NCBI RefSeq assembly: GCF_018294505.1
Contig: NC_057809.1
Span: forward strand, 419,295,485-419,359,484
Direction: 5' to 3'
Length of the DNA stretch: 64,000 nt
DNA from: Triticum aestivum
Lineage: Eukaryota; Streptophyta; Magnoliopsida; Poales; Poaceae
A program made the position numbers and the translations under genes. Positions 23,226 to 36,412 of this stretch are shown here, piece by piece. The notes under the pieces are model-generated. The model saw only the letters and a program-made list of their open reading frames with translations. It made no database searches and had not been told where the DNA came from. Each line of letters begins with the position of its first letter. Within the stretch, counting starts at the first letter, position 1.

Positions 23226-24746
23226 GACAACCCACAAGTATAGGGGATCGCAACAGTTTTCGATAAGTAAGAGTGTCGAACCCAATGAGGAGCTAAAGGT
23301 AGAACAAATATTCCCTCAAGTTCTATCGACCACCGATACAACTCTACGCACGCTTCACGTTCGCTTTACCTAGAACAAGTATGAAACTAGAAGTACTTTG
23401 TAGGTGTTGTTGGATAGGTTTGCAAGATAATAAAGAGTACGTAAATAAAAAGTAGGGGCTGTTTAGATAAATAAACAACTGAAGTAAATATAGCGAGTGT
23501 TGAGTTGCGAAATTGTCCCTTAAGCAATTGACTACTTTACTAGACCGATAGCAAGTATTATGTGGGAGAGGCCACTGCTAGCATGTCATCCCTTACTTGG
23601 AATTCTATGCACTTATGATTGGAACTATTAGCAAGCATCCACAACTACTAATGTTCATAAAGGTAAAACCCAACCATAGCATTATGATATATTGGTCCCC
23701 CTTCAATCCCGTAAGCATCAATTGCTATGCTAGGTTGAAGCTTCTGTCACTCTTGCCCTCCAATACATAGTCCTATCAACATACAACTAACCCTATGGTG
23801 TGATCCACGCGCGCGCTCATATGATGGGCACCAAAGGACAGAAACATAACCACAAGCAAATTAAATCAATCATAGCAATTCATCAACCACCGATAGGACA
23901 ACGAAAATGTACTCAGACATCATAGGATGGCAACACATCATTGGATAATAATATGAAGCATAAAGCACCATGTTCAAGTAGAGGGTACAACGGGTTGCGG
24001 GAGAGTGGACCGCTGTAGATTGAGGGGGGAAGGTGATGGAGATGTTGGTGAAGATCGCGGAGGTGTTGGTGAAGATCGCGGTGATGATGATGATGATGGC
24101 CACGGCGGCGTTCCGGCGCCACCGGAGGAGAGGGGGAGAGGGGCCCCCTTCTTCCTCTTATTCCTTGACCTCCTCCCTAGATGGGGGAAGGGTTTCCCCT
24201 CTGGTCCTTGGCCTCCATGGCATGGGAGGGGCGAGAGCCCCTCCGAGATAGGATCTATCTCTTTGTTTCTCTCTGGTTCTGCGTTCTGTTCTGGCTCTGT
24301 TTCACCGTTTCGTTTATATATGGAGATCCGTAACTCCGATTGGCCTGAAACCTTCGCCGTGATTTTTTTTCTGAATATTAGCTTTCTTGCGGCAAAAGAA
24401 GAGCGTCAACCGCCTTACGGTGGGCTCACGAGGGTAGGGGGCGTGCCCTAGGGGGGGGGGCGCCCCCTGCCTCTTGACCACCTCGGGCACTGGTTCGCGT
24501 TGATTTTCCTTCCGAATTTTCCATATTTTCCAAAAATAAGCTCCGTCCGTTTTTATCCCGTTTGGACTCCGTTTGATATGGATATTCGGCGAAACCAAAA
24601 ACATGCAACAGACACGAACTGGCACTAGGCACTGGATCAATATGTTAGTCCCAAAAATAATATAAAAAGTTGCCAAAAAGTATATGAAAGTTGAGTAATA
24701 TTGGCATGGAACAATCAAAAATTATAGATACGATTGAGACATATCA
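23226..24746 (-). mobile_element. LTR B, shared between the two gypsy copies
   Basis: 1521 bp. It is the 5' LTR of copy 1 (PBS on its left) and the 3' LTR of copy 2 (PPT-like tract on its right at 24747). A 16-bp stretch present in LTRs A and C ('gaaaagtggtggtagg') is deleted near 23497. Its left end reads TGACAACCC instead of TGATAACCC. Confidence 0.85.
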
Positions 24747-27700
24747 GCATCTCCAAGCTTAATTCCTGCTCATCCTCGAGTAGGTAAATGATAAAAAAGA
24801 TAATTTTTGATGTGGAATGCTACCTAGCATAATCTTGATCATATGTCTAATCATGGCATGAATATTAAGACACGAGTGATTCAAAGCAATAATCTATCTT
24901 TTGACATAAAGACAATAATATTTCAAGCATACCAACCAAGCAATTATGTGTTATTGAAATAACATAGCCAAAGAAAGCTCATCCCTACAAAATCATATAG
25001 TCTGGCTATGCTCCATCTTCACCACACAAAATATTTACATCATGCACAACCCTGATGACAAGCCAAGCAATTGTTTCATACTTTTGACGTTCTCAAACCT
25101 TTTCAACTTTCATGCAATACATGAGTGTGAGCCATGGACATAACACTTTAGGTGGAATAGAATATGATGGTGGGGGTTATGTGGAGAAGACAAAAAAGGA
25201 GAAAGTCTCACATCAACTAGGCGTATCAACGGGCTATGGAGATGCCCATTAATAGATATCAATGTGAGGAGTAGGGATTGCCATGCAACGAATACACTAA
25301 GAGCTATAAGTGTATGAAAGCTCAAACTGGAAACTAAGTGGGTGTGCATCCAACTTGCTTGCTCATGAAGACCTCGGGCATTTGAGGAAGCCCATCATCG
25401 GAATATACAAGCCAAGTTCTATAATGAAAATTCCCACTAGTATATGAAAGTGAAAGCATATGATACTCTCTCTATGAAGAACATGGTGCTACTCTGAAGC
25501 ACAAGTGTGGTAAAAGGATAGTAACATTGCCCCTTCTCTCTTTTTCTCTCATTTTTTATTTTCTCTCTTTTTTTGGTGGGCTTCTTTGGCCTCTTTTTTT
25601 TATTTGGGCTTCTTTGGCCTCTTTTATTTTTTTGTAAAGTCCGGAGTCTCATCCCGACTCTATGGGGGAATCATAGTCTCCATCTTCCTTTCCTCACTGG
25701 GGCAATGCTCTAATAATGATGATCATCACACTTTTATTTACTTACAACTCAATATTACAACTCGATATCTAGAACAAAGATATGACTCTATATGAATGCC
25801 TCCGGCGGTGTACCGGGATGTGCAATGATCTAGTGTAGCAATGCCATCAAAAAATGGACATGCCATGAAAACATCATGCTAGCTATCTTACGATCATGCA
25901 AAGCAATATGACAATAAATGCTCAAGTCATGTATATGATGATGATGGAAGTTGCATGGCAATATACCTCAGAATGGCTATGGAAATGCCATAATAGGTAG
26001 GCATGGTGGCTGTTTTGAGGAAGATATAATGAGGCTTATGTGTGACAGAGCGTATCGTATCACGGGGTTTGGATGCACCGGTGAAGTTTGCACCAACTCT
26101 CGAGGTGAGAAAGGGCAATGTGCGGTACCAAAGAGGCTAGCAATGATGGAAGGGTGAGAGTGCGTATAATCCATGGACTCAACATTAGTCATAAAGAACT
26201 CACATAATTATTGCAAAAATCTATTAGTCATCGAAACAAAGTACTACGCGCATGCTCCTAGGGGGATAGATTGGTAGGAAAAGACCATCGCTCGTCCCCG
26301 ACCGCCACTCATAAGGAAGACAATCAATAAACACCTCATGCTCCGACTTCGTTACATAACGGTTCACCATACGTGCATGCTACGGGACTTGCAAACCTCA
26401 ACACAAGTATTTCTCAATTTCACAATTACTCAACTAGCACGACTCTAATATCACCACCTTTATATCGCAAAACTATTGCAAGGAATCAAACATATCATAT
26501 TCAGCGATCTACAAGTTTATGTTGGATTTTATGACTAACCATGTGAATGACCAGTTCCTGTCATCTCTCTAAGTAGATATAAGTGAAGCAAGAGAGTTTA
26601 ATTCTTTCTACAAAAGATATGCCCATGCTCTAACAAATATAAGTGAAGCAAAAGAGCATTCTACAAATGGCGGTTGTCTAATTGAAGAGAAACAGGCAAT
26701 CCAAACTTCAAATGATATAAGTGAAGCACATGAAGCATTCTATAAAGCTATACTCAAAGAATATAAGTGAAGTGCAAAGAGCATTCTATAAATCAACCAA
26801 GGACTATCTCATACCAGCATGGTGCAAAAAAGAAACATGAAAACTAAAGCAAAGACGCTCCAAGATTGCACATATCGCATGAACGAAATGAATCCGAAAA
26901 CATACCGATACTTGTTGAAGAAAGAGGGGATGCCTCCCTAGCATCCCCAAGCATAGACGCTTGAGTCTCCTTGAATATTTACTTGGGGTGCCTCGGGCAT
27001 CCCCAAGCTTGAGATCTTGCCTCTCTTCATTCTTCTCACATCGAGACCTTCTCGATCATCGAACACTTCATCCACACAAAACTTCAACAGAAAACTCGGT
27101 AAGATCCGTTAGTATAATAAAGCAAATCACTACTCTAAGTACTGTCGCAAACCAATTCATATTTTGTTTTTGCATTGTGTCTACTGTAATATAACTTTTT
27201 CATGTCTTAATCCACTGATAAGAACCGATAGTTTCATCAAAACAAGCAAACTATGCATCAAAAACAGAATCTGTCTAAAACAGAACAGTCTGTAATAATA
27301 TGAACATTCACCATACTTCTGATACTTGAAAAATTCTACAAAAATTAGGAAAAATAGAAAGATTGTATAGGAAGACAGTTCAAGAAGAATCAGAACCATT
27401 TGACGTTCCAGCTAATAATGTAAAATCGCGCACTACAGCCAAAGTTTCTGTCCTGCACCGTACAAACCATCAAGCAAATGTAAACATCCTAAAGGCAAAC
27501 CTTGGCACATTATTTTTATAATACAATGGAATTTTACAAGGGGATAATTATTTTTGTTGAAATTTTTCTGTAATCAAGATTCACAAAGTTGCCGTGAGCA
27601 TGAACAAAGTTCAAGGAGCTCTCCCACTTCAACAGTGCTTGTCTTTCTCACTTTCACTTTCCTTTTTGAAAAGTTTTGGGTTCCCCTCTTTATTTTTGTT

Positions 27701-28226
27701 GTTTTTAAATTATATGAAAGCACTCAACAGAAATAAATGACTCTCTAAAACTTCCGGGTTGTCTCCCTGGCAGCGCTTTCTTTAAAGCCATTAAGCTAGG
27801 CATATAGTGCTCAAGTAGTGAATCCACCCGGATCCCAAGGTATATCAAAGCCAATTTTAATTAACAATGATTTGTAATTTAGTATTGAGAACAAAGCAAC
27901 ATATATCAAGCAATTATGAAGTCTAACTCTCTTCCTATGCATCAGCATGTCATAAAAGAACAATTCATGCACACCTAGTAAAGGCCAATGCATAGTATAA
28001 ATAGTTTCTTGCAATTTTATCATGTTGGAAACATAGAGAGGTGGAGATATAGTTCCTCTCTCATAATAATTGCAAGTAGGAGCAGCAAGCACATGCATAT
28101 TATACTCATCAAAATCATCATGTGCATCGGTAAAAGGCAACCCATCAATGTAATCCTTAATAAGTGCAAACTTCTCCGATATAGTGTAGTTTGGAGAATT
28201 CAAAAAGATAATAGGACTAGCATGCG
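24747..28226 (-). mobile_element. Internal region 2 of the tandem gypsy, left part
   Basis: Nearly identical by eye to 18696-22175. It holds the PPT, a T-rich run (25535-25640), the short repeats (26576-26770) and the C-terminal part of the ORF (28226-27811). It stops at the target site atgcg (28222-28226) of the chromovirus-type gypsy. Confidence 0.85.
27811..28226 (-). pseudogene. ORF of the Sabrina-like gypsy, copy 2, C-terminal part
   Basis: About 138 codons ending GFDIPWDPGGFTT at 27811, continuous with the part at 53456-54383 before the insertion. The junction falls between 'IVAIAPT' and 'HASPIIF', and the 5-bp target-site duplication is shared by both parts. Open apart from the insertion. 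Confidence 0.75.
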
Positions 28227-30957
28227 TGTAGCGACCAGACCTCAAACAGTCTGATCTCTGTGCTCCGGTGTCATCCCTAGATCAGTAATGCTGACACCAC
28301 ACAGTACTCGGAGGATTTATAACAGAGTAGAAATCACACACTTATTACATCGAGTGTCTCAAAAGAGAACTTATTACAATAAATATGGCTTAAGGCCATC
28401 TAATAACGATAACAGCGGAAGGCTTGGAAGATAACTGAGTCCATCAACTCCAACGGCATCACTGAGTATAGAACCACGACCTAAAACTCCTTAATCGTCG
28501 TTTGAAAAGTCTGCAACATTAACGTTGCAGCCCAAAACGGGTCAGCACATGGAATATGCTGGCAAGGTAACACATAGAGAGTAATGGAATGAAACAGCTA
28601 TACTATACGCATATTTGGCTGGTGGAAAGCTCTATGGTTACAGTTTTGCGTAAAGCCAATTTTTCCCTACTTCAAAAGAATAAATTTTATTTAACTATCA
28701 TGGTAGTTGTTAAACATTGAGAATGGTTGACAGCATTCTCAATCCCAATTAAGCATCATCATTAAACAAAAACCCAACAAAATTAATTTAGAGTAACATG
28801 ATGAGATTCACATGATAATCCAAGTACTAGATACTCAAGATTGTCCATAACCGGGGACACGGCTAACCATGATTAGTTTATTACACTTTGTAGAGGTTTG
28901 CGCACTTTTCCCCACAAGACTCGATCGCCTCTGTTTGGTTTGTTGCACTACATGGTGTTTGAGAAGACGGATGACCAAGACATAGTCTTTCAGAAGCGCT
29001 TGCACCTTACGATCGGGTAGACCGTGCCACCTACATCCCCTACATCTGCTAGTCTATCACTGTAAGAGTTCGCACGACTTAGTCAACTATGCTAGAGCCC
29101 ATAATAACTTGTGGCTGCACACGGAAGTTTCTAGTATGAATAGTCTCATGGTCCCTTTGAGCCTGGGTGGCGGTCCAAAATAAAACATGCAAGTCCTGGA
29201 ATACCCAGGTGCCTCAATCCACCCAGATGTGTGTTTAAGTTGCCACCTTAGATAAACCATTAATTAACAAACTCACATCTGTCATGGATATCACTCACCC
29301 AATCCACGTCTACTAGCATAGCATGGCATAATAAGCAAACACAGAAGTAACTCCCAAAGGTTTGATAATAATCAGGTAATAGGTACTACCTCAAGTACTT
29401 CCCATCCCACAATTTAATTAGATCCTAATCATGCAATGTGTGAGGATTGATCTAATGCAATAAAACTGGGTAGTAGGAAAAGTATGATCATAGTGTTACT
29501 TGCCTTGCTGATGATTCGCGAAACCTGGGTAATCTATCGCAGACAAACAAACAAGCATACAATAAGTACTCCTCTAATGCATGGGTAAAAGTCAAATAAG
29601 AGATCTAACCAGAAGGTTCAACTTAAGAACTCTGGTTTGCAAAAAGAATCAAATCCAACGAAGCAACGAAAGTCAAACGGCAAAAGAAAACAACTTCGTT
29701 CTACTAATCTGGATCTAAGGCAAATTTTACAGTAACAAAAACTTGTTTAAGTTGGTTAAACCGATAGAGGGTTTCGAGATGAACTCCACGCGCTTGAATC
29801 GCCTGATTCTGATAAACGAGCGAAAAGTTATACTAAAAAGAAAATCAAATCAGGAATTGTGATCGGAAAAATCGCGGATTTAATCCGAGAAAAGAAAAAT
29901 GACGAACGTTCGCTAGAACGAACGAATGGACGAACGCTCGCTATTTAAATAAACCAGAAAAACCGATCTATTTAAAAAAAACTGAATTTTAAAAAAACTG
30001 AATCTAAAAGAAAACCAACGAAAAACCGACGGTTTTTCGAAATTTTTTTAAAAAAACCGGCGTGGAAAACGAGGCGTGGACCTCGGGCGGCGTGTCGGCG
30101 GCGGTGGCGNNNNNNNNNNNNNNNNNNNNNNNNNNNNNNNNNNNNNNNNNNNNNNNNNNNNNNNNNNNNNNNNNNNNNNNNNNNNNNNNNNNNNNNNNNN
30201 NNNNNNNNNNNNNNNNNNNNNNNNNNNNNNNNNNNNNNNNNNNNNNNNNNNNNNNNNNNNNNNNNNNNNNNNNNNNNNNNNNNNNNNNNNNNNNNNNNNN
30301 NNNNNNNNNNNNNNNNNNNNNNNNNNNNNNNNNNNNNNNNNNNNNNNNNCGGGCGGCGCTGGGGGCTGGGGCGGCTAGGGTTAGCTGGGGCTGGGCCTCC
30401 CCCCGGCTTATATATCCTAACGGGCCGGGAGTTCTAGTCGGACATGGCCCTAGATCGGTTTGCTGTTTTTTTTAAATAATTACGCGCAGAAGAAAAATAA
30501 AAAGAAATACTAAACGGACTCCAAAAATTCCGAAATAAATTTTCGCGGGCTTCTAAAATCAAGCCGCACAAGGTGAACATTTATTTGGGGCCTAGATGCA
30601 ATTTTCAAAACCGCACATTTTTCCTAAATTCAAATAAAATAATGAAAAACTCTGAAATAAAATCTTATTTGATTTTATTATTAAATCCTCAATATTTCTT
30701 TATTTTGGGAAAGTCATTTTATTCCCTCTCTCATATTTTTGTAATAGAAATAATTGATGATAAAATAATTAAAATCAAATGATCCTATTCTCAAAATTTG
30801 AGAAAACTCAAATATGAAAATAACGAAGTCCCCAACTCTCTCCGTGGGTCCTTGAGTTGCGTAGAATTTCTAGGATCGACCAAAATGCAAAATAAAATAT
30901 GATATGCAATGATGCTCTAATGTATAACATTCCAAATTGAAAATTTGGGATGTTACA
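28227..30957 (-). mobile_element. 3' LTR of the chromovirus-type gypsy (contains an N gap)
   Basis: 2731 bp including 240 N. The plus strand begins 'tgtagcgaccagacctc' and ends 'ttgggatgttaca'. The section about 29527-30075 (AT-rich) has no counterpart in the 5' LTR, which is shortened there. A minus-strand TATA-like 'ggcttatatatcc' lies at 30402-30414 next to the GC-rich gap edge. Confidence 0.85.
30110..30349. other. Assembly gap (240 N) in GC-rich LTR sequence
   Basis: Flanks are extremely G/C-rich ('ggcggcgtgtcggcggcgg' on the left, 'cgggcggcgctgggggctgg' on the right), a likely cause of sequencing failure. Open frames of X across the gap are meaningless. Confidence 0.95.
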
Positions 30958-30969
30958 AACCTACCCCCC

Positions 30970-33900
30970 TTAAGATGAATCTCGCCCTCGAGATTCGGGT
31001 TGGCTAGAAAATAGGTGAGGGTGGTCCTTGAGCAAATCTTCCTCTCATTCCCAGGTGGCTTCGTCCTCCGTGTGGCGGCTCCACTGAACTTTGCAAAACT
31101 TGATAACCTTGCTACGAGTGACTTGACTGGCAACCTCGAGAATCTTAACTGGTTTCTCCTCATAGGTCAAATCGTTATCCAACCGAATTGTTTCCAATGG
31201 CACTGTGTCTCTCAAGGGTATGTCAGCCATCTCTGCGTGGCATTTCTTCAACTGAGAAACGTGGAACACATCATGAACTCCTGACAATCCTTCAGGCAAT
31301 TCCAACTTGTAGGCCACTTCTCCCATACGTTCCAATACTCGGTATGGTCCTACAAATCGTGGCGCTAATTTTCCTTTAACTCCAAAACGCTTTGTTCCCC
31401 GAAGTGGAGATACTCGAAGATAAGCTCTATCTCCGACTTCATAAACTGCCTCCTTGCGTTTAGAATCTGCATAACTCTTCTGTCTGGATTGGGCTATATT
31501 GAGCCTATCGCGAATCAACTTCACCCTCTGTTCAGACTCTTTAATCAAGTTAGGTCCAAACAACTGGCGGTCTCCAACTTCATCCCATGACAACGGTGTC
31601 CTGCAGCTCCTTCCGTACAAGGCTTCGAAAGGGGCCATCTTTAAACTGGTTTGGTAACTGTTGTTCTAAGAGAACTCTGCATATGGCAAATTGTCGTCCC
31701 AACTAGATCCGTAATCTAGCGCACAAGCTCTCAGCATATCCTCCAAAATCTGATTGACTCTCTCGGTGTGTCCATCTGTCTGTGGATGAAAAGATGTACT
31801 GAATTCTAGCCTGGTACCCAAAGTTTCATGCAACTGCTTCTAGAACTATGAGGTAAACTGGGTTCCTCTATCTGATACGATACTCCTTGGAACTCCATGC
31901 AAACATACGATCCTGGTCATGTATATCTTTGCCAACTTAGCACTGGTGTAAGTGGTCTTTACCGGGATGAAATGAGCTACCTTCGTCAACCGATCGACTA
32001 CAACCCAAATCGAGTCATAGCCTGAACGAGTTCTGGGTAATCCCGTGATAAAATCCATGCCTAACTTATCCCACTTCCATTCGGGTATCGGCAATGGTTG
32101 TAACAATCCTGCTGGCTTCTGATGCTCTGCCTTTACTCTCTGACATACATCACAAACTGCTACATACTCCGCAATATCCTTCTTCATTCAGGTCCACCAG
32201 AAAATATCTTTCAAATCCAAATACATCTTGGTATTTCCTAGGTGAATCGAATATGGTGAATCGTGTGCCTCTTGCAGAATCAACTTCCTAATCTCCGGGT
32301 CATTGGGCACATAAACACGGTCTTCAAACCATAGGGTGTCGTGCTCATCCTCACGAAAACCTTTAGCCTTTCCTTTGCTAAGTTTCTCCTTAATAGAAGC
32401 AACCTCCTTGTCAGTCTTTTGAGCTTCTCTGATTCTATCCATCAAAGTAGACTGAATCTCCAATGCTGCTACATAGCCTCTCGGAACTATTTCCAAACAT
32501 AGTTCACGAAGATTTTCTGTTAACTCTCTTGGTATTTCTCCCGTCATTAATGTATTGACGTGGCTCTTACGGCTTAATGCACCAGCTACTACATTTGCCT
32601 TTCCGGGATGGTAATGCAATCTCATATCGTAATCCTTGATGAGCTCCAACCATCTCCTTTGTCTGAGGTTTAACTCCTTCTGTGTGAAAATGTACTTCAA
32701 ACTCTTATGATCCGTATACACTTCACAATGGTTTCCAATGAGGAAATGCCTCCATGTTTTCAATGCATGCACTACGGCTGCTAACTCCAAATCATGCGTA
32801 GCATAATTCAACTCATGAGGCTTCAGTTGTCTTGAGGCATATGAAACAACTCTCCCTTCCTCCATAAGCACTGCTCCAAGTCCTCGACGTGAAGCGTCGC
32901 AATACACCTCATAATCTTTGGTCTGGTCTGGAAAAATCAATACTGGTGAGGTAACCAAACGTTTCTTCAACTCCTGGAAACTAGCCTCACATTCCTCCGT
33001 CCATATGAACTTGGTATCTTTCTTTAATAACTCCGTCATAGGCTTCGCAATCTTTGAGAAATTCTCAATGAATCTCCGGTAGTATCCTATGAGTCCAAGA
33101 AAACTCCGTATCTCTCCAACCATGGTCGGTGCTTCCCATTTGGTCACGGTATCAACTTTAGCGGGATCTACTGCTATTCCTTCTCTGGATATAACATGTC
33201 CGAGGAATCCTACTTCCTTCAACCAAAACTCACATTTGCTGAACTTGGCATACAACTGATGTTCTCTGAGCTTTCCAAGTACCAAGCGCAAATGTTCCTT
33301 ATGCTCTTCTTCATTCTTCGAATAAACCAGGATATCATCAATGAACACTACGACGAACTTATCCAAAAACTCCATAAATACTTTGTTCATCATGTTCATA
33401 ACATAGGCAGGTGCGTTAGTCAGACCAAATGACATAACGGTATACTTGTACAGCCCATACCTGGTGGTAAAAGCTGTCTTAGGAATATCCTGTTCTCGGA
33501 TCTTCAGCTGGTGGTATCCTGACCGCAGATCGATCTTGGAAAATACATTAACTCCTTGCAATCGATCAAACAGATCATTGATCATTGGTAGTGGGTACTT
33601 GTTCTTAATCGTTACTTCATTCAATCCTCGATAATCAACAACCATCCGTAACGATCCATCCTTCTTCTCCACTAGAAGTACTGGCGATCCCCAAGGTGAA
33701 GAACTTGGGCGAATATATCCTTTATCCAGTAACTCCTTAACCTGCTTCTTAATTTCTACCAAATCCTTTGCGGGCATCCTGTATGGTCTCTTTGATATTG
33801 GCCCGGTGCCTGGCAATATCTCAATCAAAAACTCAATATCTCTATCCGGTGGCATGCCTGGCAACTCTTCTGGAAATACTTCAGGGAAATCCCTTACCAC

Positions 33901-34970
33901 TGGTACTTCCTCCTGCACAACTCCTGTTAAGCAATTTACTTGAGCCCTCTTTGGCACATGCCGGGATACATACTTGATCCTTCTCCCTTCTGGGGTAGTA
34001 AGCAAAATTGACTTACTAGCGCATTCAATATTCCCTTCATACTTTGATAACCAATCCATGCCTAATATCACATCCAATCCTTGGGATTCCAATACTATTA
34101 GGTCTGAGGGAAAAACATAGTTACCAATCCTTAATGGTAACCGATCACACCATCGACTAGCCATATATTCTGCTCCAAGAGAGGTTACTAACATGGGTGA
34201 CCTAAGGGCTTGGGTTGACAGGTTATACTTATCCACAAATCCCCTTGATATGTATGAATGCGATGCACCAGTATCGGAAAGAACGAGTGCAGTAAATGAC
34301 TTAACCAAAAACTTACCGATTACTGCATCTGGCTGCTCCTCAACCTCCTCCACGTTAACGTGGTTCACCTGTGCCCTGTTGAAAGGGTTCGGCTTCTTCC
34401 CAGAGCTTCCGTTGCCATTTCCATTCTGGGATTCAGGACATTCACTGGCATAATGTCCGGTCTTCTGGCACTTAAAGCAAGTGACTTGGCTCAGGTCTTT
34501 CTTGACTGGGGTTGATGGGTTGGTGCGATTCCGGCCGTTGCTTCCTCCATTCCCATTACCATTCCTGGTGCCATTGTGATTGTGCGAGCTACCTCCTCCA
34601 TGGGTATGCTGAAAATGTCCTCTCGGTCTAGGGGTAAAACGTGGCTTCTGCTAAGCTCCTGAATTGTACTTCCCTTGTCCATAATTCCTCTTACAGTTCT
34701 CAATTTGCTGCTGCTTGCCTTCAATCATAAGAGCACGGTCTACCAACTCCTAATAGTTGTTGAAGGTTGCTACCATCAACTGCATGCTCAACTCATCATT
34801 CAGTCCTTCTAGAAACTTCTCCTGCTTTGCTACATCCGTAGCGACGTCATCTGGGGCATAACGTGCTAACTTACTAAAGTCCTCCACATACTGGCCAACT
34901 GTCCGTCCTCCTTGGCGCAAGTTGCGAAACTCACGCTTCTTCATGGCCATAGCTCCTGCTGAAACATGTG
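30970..34970 (-). pseudogene. gag (C-terminal part) and pol of the chromovirus-type gypsy, several in-frame stops
   Basis: One frame from 34970 down to TAA at 30970-30972. The gag end has a zinc knuckle [14 protein letters not shown] (about 34481-34440). Within the 34368-32188 segment, protease has DTGA (residues 32-35). RT has [11 protein letters not shown] (D280) and FIDD (342-345). RNase H has D491, E528 and D553, but the fourth acidic site reads VAGALSR instead of VADALSR. The HHCC zinc finger and integrase core follow (32187-31846), then the integrase C-terminus with a chromodomain-like end 'KVQWSRHTEDEATWE'. Stops: TAG 34750-34752, TAG 34651-34653, TGA 32188-32190, TAG 31846-31848, TAG 31840-31842, TAG 31666-31668, TGA 31045-31047. 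At least two fit CGA to TGA changes. No frameshift is seen. Confidence 0.88.
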
Positions 34971-36346
34971 TGTAAGTGCATCTAGTGCCACCCCTAGTTG
35001 GTTTTGGAGTATTGATAACAAACCTAGTTGAGGAACTAATGTGTTTGTGAGAATTGCAGGATAACACAGGTAGAAGTCCCTCATTGATTCGGTTTTCCTA
35101 CCAGAGATGACCCTAAAAATGTATGAAGACATTGATGTCAAAGGTGGTATATGAAGATATTCACATTAAACACTATGACAAGAGAAGACATCGCATGAAG
35201 CCTATGGAGCTCGAAGACTTAGATCTTTCGTAGTTCTTTTTCTTGTTTGTTGAGTCATAGGAACCACCGTACTATTAAGTGGGGTCCAAGAGAACCAGTC
35301 AGAATGACTGAAGTGATGCTTAAACAAAACCTATGTCTTCGAGTGAAGACTATGAGAGCGAATCTTGTCCAGAGTCGGACGAGTCAGCTTTGCTTGTAGC
35401 CCAAGTAAAGTTGTCGTGTGAGTTTGAAACCTGACCGTTGGAACACGTGTCAGTTCCTTAGTGACCCAGGGTCATTTTAGACAAATCAGGTCGGGTTGCC
35501 TAGTGGCTATAAATAGCCCACCCCCTACAACCATAAACGGTTGGCTGCTCAGATTCAGAGTACGGCTTTTGTCATTTGAGAGCAACCCACCTTGAAGCCT
35601 TTGAGAGAGAATTCCTTGCGAGGATAAAGCCCTAACCACCCAAAGCCTAAGAGCGTTAGGCATCACTTAAGTCTTCTTGTCTGTGTGATCTGAAGACTTA
35701 TTACACTTGAGGACTGTGAATCCTCCAGCCGGTTAGGCGTCGCGTTCTGAGCGTCCAAGAGACATTGTGGATCGCCGGTGAACAAAGTCTGTGAAGGTTT
35801 GGGAGTCTACCTTGAAGACTTACCAGAGTGATTGGGCAAGGACTGTGTGACCTTAGCTCAAGGGGAATACGGTGAGGACTGGGTGTCCTGAGCTGCGTGT
35901 TCAGGACTGGGTGTCCGGGACTGTGTGTCCTCAGGTTTAAATACCTAGCCGCCCCAACCAGACGTACAGTTGTCACAGCAACTGGAACTGGTCCAACAAA
36001 TCATTGTCTTCAACTAGTCACTGGTTTCATCCTTCCCTTCCCTTTACTTAATGTTGGTCCTTGTGAAGTCATTGTATGATTGCTCTATCTTTTGTCTTCA
36101 CAGAGTGACTGCGTGTTCTGTTTGGCTTCATAATATCTTCCTACCTGATCCTTACTACCTAGCTGCTATTAGTCATTGTGCTTTCACTTCATTGAATATT
36201 TGACTATGGTTTACCTAGTGTAGTCTACCTTCCGCTGCATGGTAATAGGTTTATTTCTATCGTTTGTCTTCAAAACTTCCACGGTTTGAAGACTTTCATA
36301 AAAATCGCCTATTCACCCCCGCTCTAGTCGATATAACGCACTTTCA
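34971..36346 (+). mobile_element. 5' LTR of the Sirevirus copia
   Basis: 1376 bp, TGTAAGTGCATCTAG ... ATAACGCACTTTCA. It holds a CACGTGTC element at 35444 and a TATA box at 35508-35515. Downstream (35876-35935) are four short 'ggactg-gtgtcc' repeats. Confidence 0.92.
35444..35515 (+). promoter_or_regulatory. LTR promoter: G-box/ABRE-like site and TATA box
   Basis: CACGTGTC at 35444-35451 lies 64 bp upstream of TATAAATA at 35508-35515. ACGTGTC-type cores are bound by plant bZIP factors. The same pair recurs in the 3' LTR (48628 and 48692) and, at 65 bp, before ORF2 (42999 and 43064). Confidence 0.6.
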
Positions 36347-36348
36347 AT

Positions 36349-36360
36349 TGGTATCAGAGC
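36349..36360 (+). other. Primer binding site, initiator tRNA-Met
   Basis: TGGTATCAGAGC, a perfect 12-base match to the plant standard, two bases after the LTR. Confidence 0.92.
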
Positions 36361-36412
36361 AAGGTACTCCCTTGTTCCGTGTCATTCGGTTTAACCACCT
36401 GGAGTTTTAGCT

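Noticed and set aside
30062..30475. Open frames spanning the N gap (and the same at 52276-53073)
   Set aside because: Most residues are unknown, so the frames exist only because N contains no stop.
36349..36360. tRNA gene signal at the tRNA-Met match
   Set aside because: It is only a 12-base primer binding site next to an LTR, with no tRNA body. The same holds for the other PBS sites.
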